This document shows, in pieces, positions 48,758 to 56,691 of a DNA stretch of 64,000 nt. Position 1 is the first letter of the stretch, and each line of letters starts with the position of its first letter. A program made the translations under genes and the position numbers. Source of the stretch: Allobosea thiooxidans (GTDB lineage Bacteria > Pseudomonadota > Alphaproteobacteria > Rhizobiales > Beijerinckiaceae); the NCBI RefSeq assembly GCF_900168195.1, contig NZ_FUYX01000003.1, forward strand, positions 186,001 to 250,000. The letters are read 5' to 3'. The notes under the pieces are model-generated. The model saw only the letters and a list, made by a program, of their open reading frames with translations. It did not search any database and was not told where the DNA came from.

Positions 48758-49051
48758 TAAATCCCATAAATAGCTGATATTGCTCAGTAATTACTCATTC
48801 TCGTTTTGCCGGGAACTCCATCCCCTATTCCGCGGGACAAGCTACTGGCCGAATCCACTGCCCTGACGCCGCGTTGACGCGGCATGCCCCCCGGTCCGCA
48901 ATGGGTCGGAAGCGGACTTCACGGCAAGCTCTATGCAATCCGCGCAAGCCCAATCTCTGATGCGGTCGTTCAGTCAGGCCGATGACCTCGATAAGTTGAT
49001 GGCGGCGACCGAAGCCGGCCTCGGCGCTTATTCGGTGGTAGTTTTTCAGGC

Positions 49052-49657
49052 ATGGATTTGAACATGGAACGCTGGCCGACTGACGCCTCAATTGTCTCGT
49101 TCGAGGAAGGCAACCCTGACGAAAACCCTTGGATCAACGGCAAACCGCAGAAGGAAGAGATCAAGGTCGAGACGTATAATCCGCGTTGGGCTGAGCAGTA
49201 TGAAATTCGCAAGGCAGAGATCAACGCAGCCGTTCCCGGCAGGCTGGGGATCGAGCACGTTGGCTCCACGGCAGTGCCAGGTCTTCCTGCCAAGCCGGTC
49301 ATCGATATCGATCTCATCGTTCCGGATCCCGAACTTGAGGGAGAGTACGTCCCGGTTTTGCAGGGGCTCGGCTACGAGCTGACCATCAGGGAGCGCTCGT
49401 GGTACCAGCATCGAATGTTGCGCCGCGAGGAGCCGCGCGTGAACCTGCATGTGTTCGGCCCCGCCTGCCCGGAGCACGCACGACATATCCTGTTCCGTGA
49501 CTGGCTACGCGAACAGCCAGCGGACAGGAAGCGTTACGCAGAAGCAAAGATGCTGGCGAAGGATGGAGTGACCACTGCCCACGACTATAATCGACGCAAG
49601 CAGGATGTGGTGCTCGATATCTATCAGGAGATATTCAAGAGCCGAGGTTGGATCTGA
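49052..49657 (+). CDS. GrpB family protein (UPF0157), nucleotidyltransferase-like
   Basis: A 201-aa protein of the GrpB/UPF0157 family. The core reads VETYNPRWAEQYEIRKAEI, then IEHVGSTAVPGLPAKPVIDIDLIV, in which the HVGSTAVPG and DIDL motifs resemble a nucleotidyltransferase fold. A C-terminal stretch has HILFRDWLREQPADRKRYAEAK. Substrates are unknown. Codon use and base composition look less GC-rich than the flanking core genes. It is the only recognisable gene between the two copies of the tRNA-Cys 3' end, so it was probably acquired with a mobile element. The extra N-terminal residues 1-38 may be non-native, and a start further in is possible. Confidence 0.82.
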   Translation: MDLNMERWPTDASIVSFEEGNPDENPWINGKPQKEEIKVETYNPRWAEQYEIRKAEINAAVPGRLGIEHVGSTAVPGLPAKPVIDIDLIVPDPELEGEYVPVLQGLGYELTIRERSWYQHRMLRREEPRVNLHVFGPACPEHARHILFRDWLREQPADRKRYAEAKMLAKDGVTTAHDYNRRKQDVVLDIYQEIFKSRGWI

Positions 49658-49978
49658 GAGCGTTACCCGACCCTGTCCTTACCTCGGAATGCAACTGGCC
49701 CCGCTGGCTCGCCGGCAGGGCTCTTTCTTGTTTCGCAACGTCTGAACTTGGTCGATAGCGGACTTCAAAAATTTCCGGGACAATCTCTCCAGGAAACCCC
49801 GTAAAGCGATGGTCGTCGACGGGACGAAGGTGCCGGTTAAGTCATTGGGACTTCTGGATTCACAGGCCTCGGGCGAGGCCTCCAAAAAATTCTTCCCATT
49901 CCTGATACCGTTCCGCTCCGTGCCGCGTTCCTGTCGGCGCGGCCCGCGACAATCCCCGCGCCGCGCGGATGAGGAATG
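49658..49978. other. Island right end and photolyase upstream region (321 bp)
   Basis: Contains an 18-bp near-copy (49750-49767) of a sequence at 48904, the second tRNA-Cys 3' end copy (49870-49886), and the photolyase upstream region. I see no integrase fragment or other recognisable gene. Confidence 0.5.
49870..49886 (+). repeat. attR-like direct repeat of tRNA-Cys 3' end
   Basis: An exact 17-bp copy of 48741-48757, with no tRNA body upstream of it. It lies about 90 bp before the photolyase gene. Confidence 0.8.
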
Positions 49979-51433
49979 ATGGCCGAACGCACCCTGCACT
50001 GGTTGAGGAACGATCTGCGGCTGGCGGACAACCCCGCCCTGAGCGCGGCGGCGCAAGCCGGGCCCGTCCTTTGCCTCTATATTCTCGACACGAATCCCGC
50101 CCGCCGCCCGCTCGGCGGCGCGTCGCGCTGGTGGCTTTCGCGCTCGCTTCGGGCTCTCGGCGAGGCCCTGGCGCAGAAAGCTGGTCGCCTCCTGCTGCTG
50201 GAAGGCGACCCGGCCGAGCTGATTCCGCGCATCGCGAGCATGGCGGGAATCGGGCTGGTCACCTGGAATCGGCGCTACGAGGCCGAGGCGATCGCCCTCG
50301 ACCGCAAGCTCAAGGAAGAATTATCCGGGGGCGGAATCGACGTCCGCAGCTTCAACAGCCACCTCCTGAACGAGCCCTGGCAGGTCGCCACGACGACCGG
50401 GCAGCCGATGAAGGTGTTCACGCCCTATTGGCGCGCCGCTCTGCGCAAGGGCGAGCCGGCGGCCCCGATTCCCGCACCAGCGCGAATCGAGGCGCTTCCC
50501 CTGCCCGATTCCCTCGAAGCGCTCGCCGTTTCGCTGTCGGATCTCGGGCTCCAGCCGCGGAAGCCCGACTGGACGGCTGGCATGCGGGCGGAATGGGAGC
50601 CGGGAGAACGAGGCGCCGCGACGCGGCTCGGCGATTTCCTGGGCGGCGCCCTGGCCGGCTATGCCGATGGCCGCGACCGGCCGGACCGAGAATCGACGTC
50701 GCGGCTTTCCCCGCATCTGCGCTTCGGCGAGATCGGCCCGCGCCAGATCTGGCACGCGCTGCACCAGGCGCGGGCAACCGGCGAGGCGGCGGGCTCGGCA
50801 CAGGATGCGGAGAAATTCCTGTCCGAGATCGGCTGGCGCGAATTCTCCTACCACCTGCTGTTCCACAATCCCGAGCTGGCGACGCGCAACCACGATGAGC
50901 GCTTCGATCGCTTTCCCTGGCAACCCGATCCGGCCGCGCTGCGTCGCTGGCAGCGCGGAGAGACCGGCATTCCCCTGGTCGATGCCGGCATGCGCGAACT
51001 CTGGGCGACCGGCTGGATGCACAACCGCGTCCGGATGGTGGCCGCCTCCTTCCTGATCAAGCATCTGTTGCAGGACTGGCGCGCCGGCGAAGCCTGGTTC
51101 TGGGACACCCTCGTCGATGCCGATCCGGCCAACAACGCCGCGAGCTGGCAATGGGTGGCCGGGTCGGGCGCCGACGCCTCGCCCTATTTCCGGATCTTCA
51201 ACCCGGCGACACAGGGCGAAACCCATGACCCGTATGGCGCCTATGTCGGCAAATGGGTGCCGGAGCTGGCCGGGCTCTCCGGCCAGGATATCCACCAGCC
51301 GTGGAAGGCGTCCGAAAAGGCGCGGCGCGAGGCCGGCGTGCGAATCGGCGAGACCTACCCTGCCCCGCTCGTCGACCTCGCGTTCGGGCGGCAGCGCGCG
51401 CTCGAGGCCTTCGCCGCGATCCGCAGCGGCTGA
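49979..51433 (+). CDS. phrB: Deoxyribodipyrimidine photo-lyase (class I)
   Basis: Light-driven repair of cyclobutane pyrimidine dimers, 484 aa. The N-terminal antenna-binding domain begins LHWLRNDLRLADNPAL. The C-terminal FAD domain has SRLSPHLRFGEIGPRQIW, FLSEIGWREFSYHLL, WMHNRVRMVAASFLIKHLLQ and WQWVAGSGADASPYFRIFNP. Of two adjacent ATGs, the second (49979) has the better spacing to GAGGA. It converges with an SDR gene after 5 bp. It begins about 90 bp beyond the right end of the tRNA-Cys element. Confidence 0.96.
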   Translation: MAERTLHWLRNDLRLADNPALSAAAQAGPVLCLYILDTNPARRPLGGASRWWLSRSLRALGEALAQKAGRLLLLEGDPAELIPRIASMAGIGLVTWNRRYEAEAIALDRKLKEELSGGGIDVRSFNSHLLNEPWQVATTTGQPMKVFTPYWRAALRKGEPAAPIPAPARIEALPLPDSLEALAVSLSDLGLQPRKPDWTAGMRAEWEPGERGAATRLGDFLGGALAGYADGRDRPDRESTSRLSPHLRFGEIGPRQIWHALHQARATGEAAGSAQDAEKFLSEIGWREFSYHLLFHNPELATRNHDERFDRFPWQPDPAALRRWQRGETGIPLVDAGMRELWATGWMHNRVRMVAASFLIKHLLQDWRAGEAWFWDTLVDADPANNAASWQWVAGSGADASPYFRIFNPATQGETHDPYGAYVGKWVPELAGLSGQDIHQPWKASEKARREAGVRIGETYPAPLVDLAFGRQRALEAFAAIRSG

Positions 51434-51438
51434 CCGTT

Positions 51439-52221
51439 TCAGCCGCCCCGCTCGGCGAAGCGCGACATCAGCGCGAAATAGACCGGATAGGGCAAGAGGC
51501 GCGCGACCTTCAGGATCCAGGCGAGGCGGCGCGGCACGGTGATCTCGAAGCCGCCGCGCTCGAAGCCGTCGACGATTCGCCGGGCGCCGTCCTCGACCGT
51601 CATCAGGAACGGCATGGGAAAGCGGCGGCCCTCCGTCATCGGCGTCTCGATGAAACCGGGATTGACCAGTTGCAGGCGGATGCCGGCCGCCTCGCAGTCG
51701 AAGCGCATCGATTCGCAGAAATGGATCGCACCGGCCTTGGCCGCACCATAGGCGGCCGCGCCGGGCAGCCCGCGATAGCCGACGAGCGAGGCATTGACCG
51801 CGATCTGCCCGTGTCCGCGCGCGATCATCCGCGGCTGCACGGCGAAGAAGCTCTTGGCGACGCCCAGCAGATTGACCGCGACCACCTTCTCGACGGTCTC
51901 GACATCGATCGGCCGGCCCTGGCCCGACGCGATCCCGGCGTTGAGGAAAGCCAGCGCGATCGGCCCGTGGATGCTCTCGATCGTGTCGACGACACCGCAC
52001 ATCCTCGACGCGTCGGTGACATCGCCGGGATGGGCGACGATTCGGCCCGGCAGCCCCTCGGCCCGACGCGCGACCGCTTCGAGCGCCTCGTTGCGCCGGG
52101 CAGTCACCGCGACCGCCCAGCCGCGCCGCGCCAGCTCGAGCGCGACCGCCGCGCCGATGCCGGAGCTGGCACCGGTGACCCAGGCGACGCCATCCTGCGG
52201 TTTCATGCGAGGCAAGGCCAT
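51439..52221 (-). CDS. SDR family NAD(P)-dependent oxidoreductase
   Basis: A classical short-chain dehydrogenase of 260 aa: TGASSGIG at about residue 14, LNAGIA (NAG motif), and the catalytic YGAAK in AAYGAAKAGAIHF. A hydrophobic C-terminal segment (LAWILKVARLLPYPVYFALM) suggests membrane association, as in several lipid-linked SDRs. The ATG at 52221 with GGAG six nt upstream is preferred over the one five codons later. Substrate unknown. It ends 5 bp from convergent phrB. Confidence 0.88.
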   Translation of the reverse strand: MALPRMKPQDGVAWVTGASSGIGAAVALELARRGWAVAVTARRNEALEAVARRAEGLPGRIVAHPGDVTDASRMCGVVDTIESIHGPIALAFLNAGIASGQGRPIDVETVEKVVAVNLLGVAKSFFAVQPRMIARGHGQIAVNASLVGYRGLPGAAAYGAAKAGAIHFCESMRFDCEAAGIRLQLVNPGFIETPMTEGRRFPMPFLMTVEDGARRIVDGFERGGFEITVPRRLAWILKVARLLPYPVYFALMSRFAERGG

Positions 52222-52391
52222 GGCAGCTCCGGACCGATCGGGCCTTCCATCTAGGCATGGAATCATGACGCCGGAAGCCATGCAGGCCGCGCCATCCCCG
52301 CTATCCTGCCGATGAGGTGGCATGGGCGGCGCAATCGGTGCAGTCTGCTGCGCGAAGGCGCCGCGGCGTCACCAACGAGCGACGATTGATC

Positions 52392-53108
52392 ATGCCGACC
52401 GAACTGCTCTTCCGCCAGGATGCCTATCTGAAGGAGACCCCCGCGACGGTGGAGGCCGTCAACGAGCGCGGCGGCATCATCCTCGACCGGACGATCTTCT
52501 ATGCGACTGGCGGCGGCCAGCCCGGCGATCTCGGGCATCTGCGCCGGGCCGATGGCAGCCTGATCGCCATCGGCACCACGATCTACGATCCGGAAGACAG
52601 GAGCCGGGTCATCCATGTGCCCGCCGAGGGCCAGCCCCTGCCGGCGCCAGGCGAGGCCGTCACGGCCCTCCTCGACTGGGATCGTCGCCTCAAGCGCATG
52701 CGCATCCATACTGCGCTGCATCTGCTCAGCGTCGTGCTGCCCTTCCCGGTCACCGGCGGCTCGATCGGCGAGGGCGACGGACGGCTCGACTTCGACATTC
52801 CCGAAGGCGGGCTCGACAAGGCGGAGGTTGCCGAGAAGCTCAACGCGCTGGTCGGGCGCAACGCCGACGTCACCGAACGCTGGATCACCGACGAGGAGCT
52901 CGACGCCAATCCGGGCCTCGTCAAGACGATGTCGGTGAAGCCGCCACGCGGCTCCGGCCGCGTCCGGCTCGTGGCGATCGGCGATATCGACCTGCAGCCC
53001 TGCGGCGGCACCCATGTCCGCAATACGGCGGAGATCGGCCCCGTCGCCGTGACCGACATCGAGAAGAAGGGCAAACAGAACCGGCGCGTACGCATCGCGC
53101 TGGCCTGA
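52392..53108 (+). CDS. Alanyl-tRNA editing protein (AlaX-type)
   Basis: A free-standing relative of the AlaRS editing domain, 238 aa, that hydrolyses mischarged Ser- or Gly-tRNA-Ala. The zinc site is intact: HTALH (H-x3-H) and CGGTH (C-x3-H). The substrate-binding segment IFYATGGGQPGDLG is also present. The start at 52392 gives the standard MPTELLFRQDAYL. It is followed after 41 nt by the sulfurtransferase gene on the same strand. Confidence 0.93.
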   Translation: MPTELLFRQDAYLKETPATVEAVNERGGIILDRTIFYATGGGQPGDLGHLRRADGSLIAIGTTIYDPEDRSRVIHVPAEGQPLPAPGEAVTALLDWDRRLKRMRIHTALHLLSVVLPFPVTGGSIGEGDGRLDFDIPEGGLDKAEVAEKLNALVGRNADVTERWITDEELDANPGLVKTMSVKPPRGSGRVRLVAIGDIDLQPCGGTHVRNTAEIGPVAVTDIEKKGKQNRRVRIALA

Positions 53109-53149
53109 GCCCCGAGAACAAGACCCCGGATATTTTCAAGGACATGCCC

Positions 53150-54004
53150 ATGGCCCGCGAAGACGTTTTCGTTTCGACCGACTGGCTCGCCGAGCGGCTC
53201 AACGCTCCCGACATCATCGTGGTCGACGGATCCTGGTACCTGCCGGCGCATGGCCGCGATCCGCATGCCGAGTTCGCCGAGCGGCGGATCCCCGGCGCGG
53301 TGCATTTCGACATCGACGCGGTGAAGGATGCCGGTTCCGACCTGCCGCACATGCTGCCGCGGCCGGAGGTTTTCGCCGCGGCCGTCGGGGCCATGGGCAT
53401 CGGCGACGGCAAGCGCATCGTCGTCTATGACGGGCTCGGCCTGTTCTCGGCACCGCGCGTGCGCTGGACCTTCCGCACCTTCGGCGCCAAGGACGTCGTC
53501 ATCCTCGAAGGCGGCTTCCCGAAATGGGAGCGCGAGGGCCGGCCGATCGAGCACGGCCCGCCGCGCGCCCGCGCCGCGCGCAGCTTCACCGCCCGGCTCG
53601 ACCATTCCGCCGTCGCCAGCGCCGATGACGTCGCCAAGGCGCTTGCCAACGGTACGCAGGTCGTCGATGCCCGCCCGGCCGACCGCTTCCGCGGCGAGGC
53701 GCCCGAGCCGCGCCCCGGCGTCCGCTCCGGCCATATGCCGGGCGCGCTCAACGTGCCGGCGACGGCGCTGATCGCCGATGGCACCCTGAAGGATTCCGCC
53801 GCGATCGCCGCCGCCTTCGCCGCAGCCGGCGCCGAGCTCGACAAGCCGCTGATCACGAGCTGCGGCTCGGGCGTCACCGCCGCGATCCTCACGACCGCTC
53901 TGGAAACCATCGGCAAGCCGGCTCGCGCGCTCTATGACGGCTCCTGGGCCGAATGGGGCGCGAGCGACCGGCCGATCGCGACGGGACCGGCGAAACAGGG
54001 CTGA
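53150..54004 (+). CDS. sseA: 3-Mercaptopyruvate sulfurtransferase
   Basis: A two-domain rhodanese of 284 aa transferring sulfur from 3-mercaptopyruvate. The N-terminal, inactive rhodanese domain (VVDGSWYLP, AEFAERRIPGAVHFDID) is followed by the active C-terminal domain with VVDARPADRFRGE and the persulfide loop SCGSGVTA (nucleophile C238). The loop CGSGVT is the mercaptopyruvate rather than thiosulfate type. The ATG at 53150 has AAGGA at the right spacing; another ATG 6 nt upstream is too close to it. It follows the AlaX gene. Confidence 0.95.
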   Translation: MAREDVFVSTDWLAERLNAPDIIVVDGSWYLPAHGRDPHAEFAERRIPGAVHFDIDAVKDAGSDLPHMLPRPEVFAAAVGAMGIGDGKRIVVYDGLGLFSAPRVRWTFRTFGAKDVVILEGGFPKWEREGRPIEHGPPRARAARSFTARLDHSAVASADDVAKALANGTQVVDARPADRFRGEAPEPRPGVRSGHMPGALNVPATALIADGTLKDSAAIAAAFAAAGAELDKPLITSCGSGVTAAILTTALETIGKPARALYDGSWAEWGASDRPIATGPAKQG

Positions 54005-54024
54005 TTGCGCCGATCATCCGGAGC

Positions 54025-54134
54025 CCTCATCCTGAGGAGCCGCGAAGCGGCGTCTCGAAGGATGCTTCAGCAGGCTCCGGAACCATCTGGAACATCCTTC
54101 GAGACGCGCTCTTCGAGCGCTCCTCGGGATGAGG
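54025..54134. repeat. Palindromic intergenic repeat, family E
   Basis: About 110 bp. The outer stem is CCTCATCCTGAGGAGC against GCTCCTCGGGATGAGG (one mismatch). The arms are CCGCGAAGCGG and GCGCTCTTCGAGCGC. The inner stem is CGTCTCGAAGGATG, a perfect 14 bp with its complement. It lies between sseA and the cupin gene. Confidence 0.9.
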
Positions 54135-54162
54135 ACTGCGGGATTTCGAGCAGGAGACTGCC

Positions 54163-54684
54163 ATGAGCCACGACCATTCCGATGATCATGACCATTCCCA
54201 TGATCATTCTCATGACCACGAGCCCCGCTGGAAGCATGACGGCGTGCGCGTCATCTCCGGCGACAAGCTCGACGCCAACACGGCGCAGACGCCCGGCATG
54301 TTCCGGCAGGCGGCGATCAACCATGCCCGTGTCGGCGCCCAGAAGATCTGGGCCGGCACGGTCGCGATCGAGCCCAACGCCAAGACCGGCGTGCACCACC
54401 ATGGCGAGCTCGAAAGCGTGATCTATGTGGTGAGCGGCAAGGCGCGGATGCGCTGGGGCGAGCGGCTGGAATTCGTCGCGGAGGCGGGGCCGGGCGACTT
54501 CATCTATGTGCCGCCCTTCGTGCCGCACCAGGAGATCAACGCCGATCCCGACAACCCGTTGCAATGCGTGCTGGTGCGCTCGGACAACGAGGCGGTTGTC
54601 GTCAACATCACCGATGTCGACCCGGTCGAGAAGCCGGAAGAGGTCTACTGGGTCGACCCGATCCACAAGCACCCGCAGGGATAG
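54163..54684 (+). CDS. Cupin domain protein with His-rich N-terminus
   Basis: A 173-aa protein with an unusual metal-chelating head, HDHSDDHDHSHDHSHDHE (residues 3-20), followed by a single cupin barrel. Cupin motif 1 is GVHHHGELESVIYVVSG and motif 2 is PGDFIYVPPFVPHQEIN, so metal ligands are available. The C-terminus ends in YWVDPIHKHPQG. Family members include uncharacterised metal-dependent enzymes and sensors. The His/Asp head resembles those of nickel, zinc or copper chaperones and suggests metal storage or loading. It stands alone between two repeat elements. Confidence 0.86.
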   Translation: MSHDHSDDHDHSHDHSHDHEPRWKHDGVRVISGDKLDANTAQTPGMFRQAAINHARVGAQKIWAGTVAIEPNAKTGVHHHGELESVIYVVSGKARMRWGERLEFVAEAGPGDFIYVPPFVPHQEINADPDNPLQCVLVRSDNEAVVVNITDVDPVEKPEEVYWVDPIHKHPQG

Positions 54685-54710
54685 ATCATCGGGTCGGAAC
54701 GGAAGCGCTC

Positions 54711-54868
54711 CGTCGTTCCGGGGCAAGCGCAGCGCTTGAGCCGGAACCCAAGAAGAACACGGGCATAGATCAAGAGCGTCATGCTCACCCTTGTGGCGAG
54801 CATCCACGTCTTGAGCACCGCGCCTGCCGAGGAAGACGTGGATGGTCGGGACAAGCCCGACCATGACG
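54711..54868. repeat. Mosaic C/D palindromic repeat, copy 2
   Basis: A divergent half-repeat (CGTCGTTCCGGGG, then TTGAGCCGGAACCC) is followed by a 92-bp family D element at 54777-54868. That element has a perfect 12-bp inner stem CATCCACGTCTT/AAGACGTGGATG and two hairpin arms. Confidence 0.85.
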
Positions 54869-54895
54869 GAGACGACCCGCGCGAGACTTCCGCCT

Positions 54896-55387
54896 TCACC
54901 CCGTCTCGAAATCGCCCGGCTGCGGCGGCGCGATCGGCGTAAAGAGCGTGCGGTCCGGCTTGATGTCGAGGAGCGGCGTCTCGTCCAGGCAGTCGAGCCC
55001 GCGCACCAGCAGCACCCGCCCTTCCCGCGCGACCAGCGTCGCGATCGAGGTGCCGATCGGATTGGGCCGGACCGGTGTGCGCAGGGCGAACGTCCCGTGG
55101 GTCTCGCCGTTATTGGCGGGGCTCTGGCGGACGAGATCGCGGCGCGACTGGTGCAGCCAATAGAGCACCTCCAGCCGCTCGAAGCGCTCGATGCCCTCCA
55201 GCGCCTCGTCCCAGGGCGGAAACAGTTCGATGCGGCAGACCGGCCCATCCGCCCTGCCCTGGCGCGGACAGGTCAACCGCGAGGTCCAGGGCGTGCGGAT
55301 GGTGCCGATGAAGACGAGGCCTGCATCGGTCGCCTGCGGCGGCGCGACGGCCACCTCCTTCTCGCGGATCTCGTTTTCGCGGACCAT
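54896..55387 (-). CDS. trmO: tRNA (N6-threonylcarbamoyladenosine(37)-N6)-methyltransferase TrmO-like
   Basis: A SAM-dependent methyltransferase of the YaeB/TrmO (UPF0066) family, 163 aa, modifying t6A37 of tRNA-Thr. The family motifs are FIGTIRTPW, LHQSRRDLVRQSP, and RTPVRPNPIGTSIATLV. The start at 55387 gives MVRENEIREKE. It is shorter than E. coli TrmO because the C-terminal extension is absent, as in many alphaproteobacteria. A family A repeat lies just upstream. Confidence 0.88.
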   Translation of the reverse strand: MVRENEIREKEVAVAPPQATDAGLVFIGTIRTPWTSRLTCPRQGRADGPVCRIELFPPWDEALEGIERFERLEVLYWLHQSRRDLVRQSPANNGETHGTFALRTPVRPNPIGTSIATLVAREGRVLLVRGLDCLDETPLLDIKPDRTLFTPIAPPQPGDFETG

Positions 55388-55421
55388 GGCTGAAAGCCTC
55401 CCCTGAAACCGACCAGCCTCC

Positions 55422-55522
55422 CCGTCATCGCGAGCGAAGCGAAGCAATCCAGGGGGAATGAGCTGAAGCGATCAGCCCTGCGGCCCCTGGATTGCTTCGT
55501 CGCTGCGCTCCTCGCGATGACC
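55422..55522. repeat. Palindromic intergenic repeat, family A, copy 4
   Basis: CCGTCATCGCGAGCGAAGCG at the left and CTCCTCGCGATGACC at the right. The inner stem GCAATCCAGGGG/CCCCTGGATTGC is a perfect 12 bp. It lies between trmO and mop, both on the minus strand. Confidence 0.85.
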
Positions 55523-55552
55523 GCTCTCCCGGCCTGATACGCCCCCAAGAAT

Positions 55553-55759
55553 TCAGTCGATCGCGATCATCACGTCGGACGCCTTCACCACGGCATAGGC
55601 TTCCTTGCCGACGGCGAGCTTGAGGTCATCCACCGCCGCATTGGTGATCGAGGAGGTGACGATCGCGCCGCCGATATCGATGCGGACATGGGCCGTCGTC
55701 GCACCTTTGGTGATCTCGACGATCCTGCCCTTGAGCTGGTTGCGCGCGCTGATCTTCAT
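55553..55759 (-). CDS. Molybdopterin-binding (TOBE/Mop) protein
   Basis: A 68-aa single TOBE domain (SARNQLKGRIVEITKGATTAHV, then TSSITNAAVDDLKL and AYAVVKASDVMIAI), the complete length of molbindin/Mop proteins. These assemble as hexamers and store molybdate. The gene is divergent from modA, with a ModE-box-like element between, so its expression should respond to molybdate. Confidence 0.93.
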   Translation of the reverse strand: MKISARNQLKGRIVEITKGATTAHVRIDIGGAIVTSSITNAAVDDLKLAVGKEAYAVVKASDVMIAID

Positions 55760-55828
55760 GGCTTCCCCTCTCCTTGCGGCAGGCCGCTCGCCGCGGCTCC
55801 TTGACTTGGCTTCGGCCGCGCGGCAACC

Positions 55829-55857
55829 ATCGCGTTATATTCACCGATATACAACGA
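55829..55857. promoter_or_regulatory. Putative ModE-type molybdate operator (Mo-box)
   Basis: ATCGCGTTATAT, six bases, then ATATACAACGA. The halves CGTTATAT and ATATACAACG are near-inverted and resemble the ModE consensus of alternating TA flanked by CG. It stands between divergent mop and modA, about 20 bp upstream of the modA start. Confidence 0.65.
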
Positions 55858-55877
55858 AGGACATAGCGAGGAACAGC

Positions 55878-56681
55878 ATGTTGAAGCGCCGCACCCTGCT
55901 GGGAATGGGCCTGGCCCTTGCCGTGAGCGTGGCTCCGGCCTTCGACGCCGCACAGGCGCAGACGAAGGAGCTCGTCATCTTCGCCGCCGCCAGCATGAAG
56001 AACGCGCTGGACGAGGCCGCCGCCAACTGGGTGAAGGAGAGCGGCAAGCCCGCCCCGAAGATCTCCTACGCCGCGAGCAACACACTGGCCAAGCAGATCG
56101 AAAGCGGCGCCCCGGCCGACATCTTCGTCTCCGCCGATCTCGCCTGGATGGACTATGCGGCCGAAAAGAAACTGATCAGGCCCGACACCCGCGTCAGCCT
56201 GCTGGGCAACCGAATCGTGCTGGCCGGAGGCAAGGATTCGACCGCCAAGCTCGAGCTCAAGCCCGGCGCCGATGTCGCGGGCGCGCTCGGCACTGGGCGC
56301 CTCGCCATGGGCAATGTCGATTCCGTCCCGGCCGGCAAATACGGCAAGGCGGCACTGGAGAAGCTCGGCGCCTGGGACAAGGTGAGGGACAAGATCGCGC
56401 AGGCCGACAATGTCCGTGCCGCGCTGCTGCTGGTCTCGCGCGGCGAGGCGCCGCTCGGCATCGTCTATGCCACCGACGCCGCCGCCGACAGCCAAGTCAA
56501 GGTCGTCGCGACCTTCCCCGAGGATTCGCATCCGCCGATCGTCTATCCGGTCGCCGTGACCAAGGATTCAGCCAATCCCGACGCCCAGGCCTTCCTGACC
56601 TATCTGCGCAGCCCCGCCGCCAGGCCCGTCTTCGAGAAGCAGGGCTTCACGGTGCTCAACAAGGCCGCCAGCTCATCGTGA
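55878..56681 (+). CDS. modA: Molybdate ABC transporter substrate-binding protein
   Basis: Periplasmic molybdate receptor, 267 aa. A signal peptide (MLKRRTLLGMGLALAVSVAP, cleavage near AQAQ) precedes the ModA start ELVIFAAASMKNALDE. Further family motifs are ISYAASNTLAKQIESGAPADIF and RLAMGNVDSVPAGKYGKAAL. The ATG at 55878 has GAGGA upstream. It is followed by modB after 10 nt, then modC. Confidence 0.96.
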   Translation: MLKRRTLLGMGLALAVSVAPAFDAAQAQTKELVIFAAASMKNALDEAAANWVKESGKPAPKISYAASNTLAKQIESGAPADIFVSADLAWMDYAAEKKLIRPDTRVSLLGNRIVLAGGKDSTAKLELKPGADVAGALGTGRLAMGNVDSVPAGKYGKAALEKLGAWDKVRDKIAQADNVRAALLLVSRGEAPLGIVYATDAAADSQVKVVATFPEDSHPPIVYPVAVTKDSANPDAQAFLTYLRSPAARPVFEKQGFTVLNKAASSS

Positions 56682-56691
56682 TCGCCGCTTC

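Noticed and set aside
48825..49091. 88-codon minus-strand frame next to tRNA-Cys
   Set aside because: Contains only low-complexity residues and resembles repeat-derived translations often misannotated in related genomes; overlaps the grpB start region.
48758..49869. Integrase or excisionase fragment within the tRNA-Cys island
   Set aside because: All six frames were read. No tyrosine-recombinase RHRY pattern or excisionase-like HTH was visible, so only attachment-site evidence supports the island.
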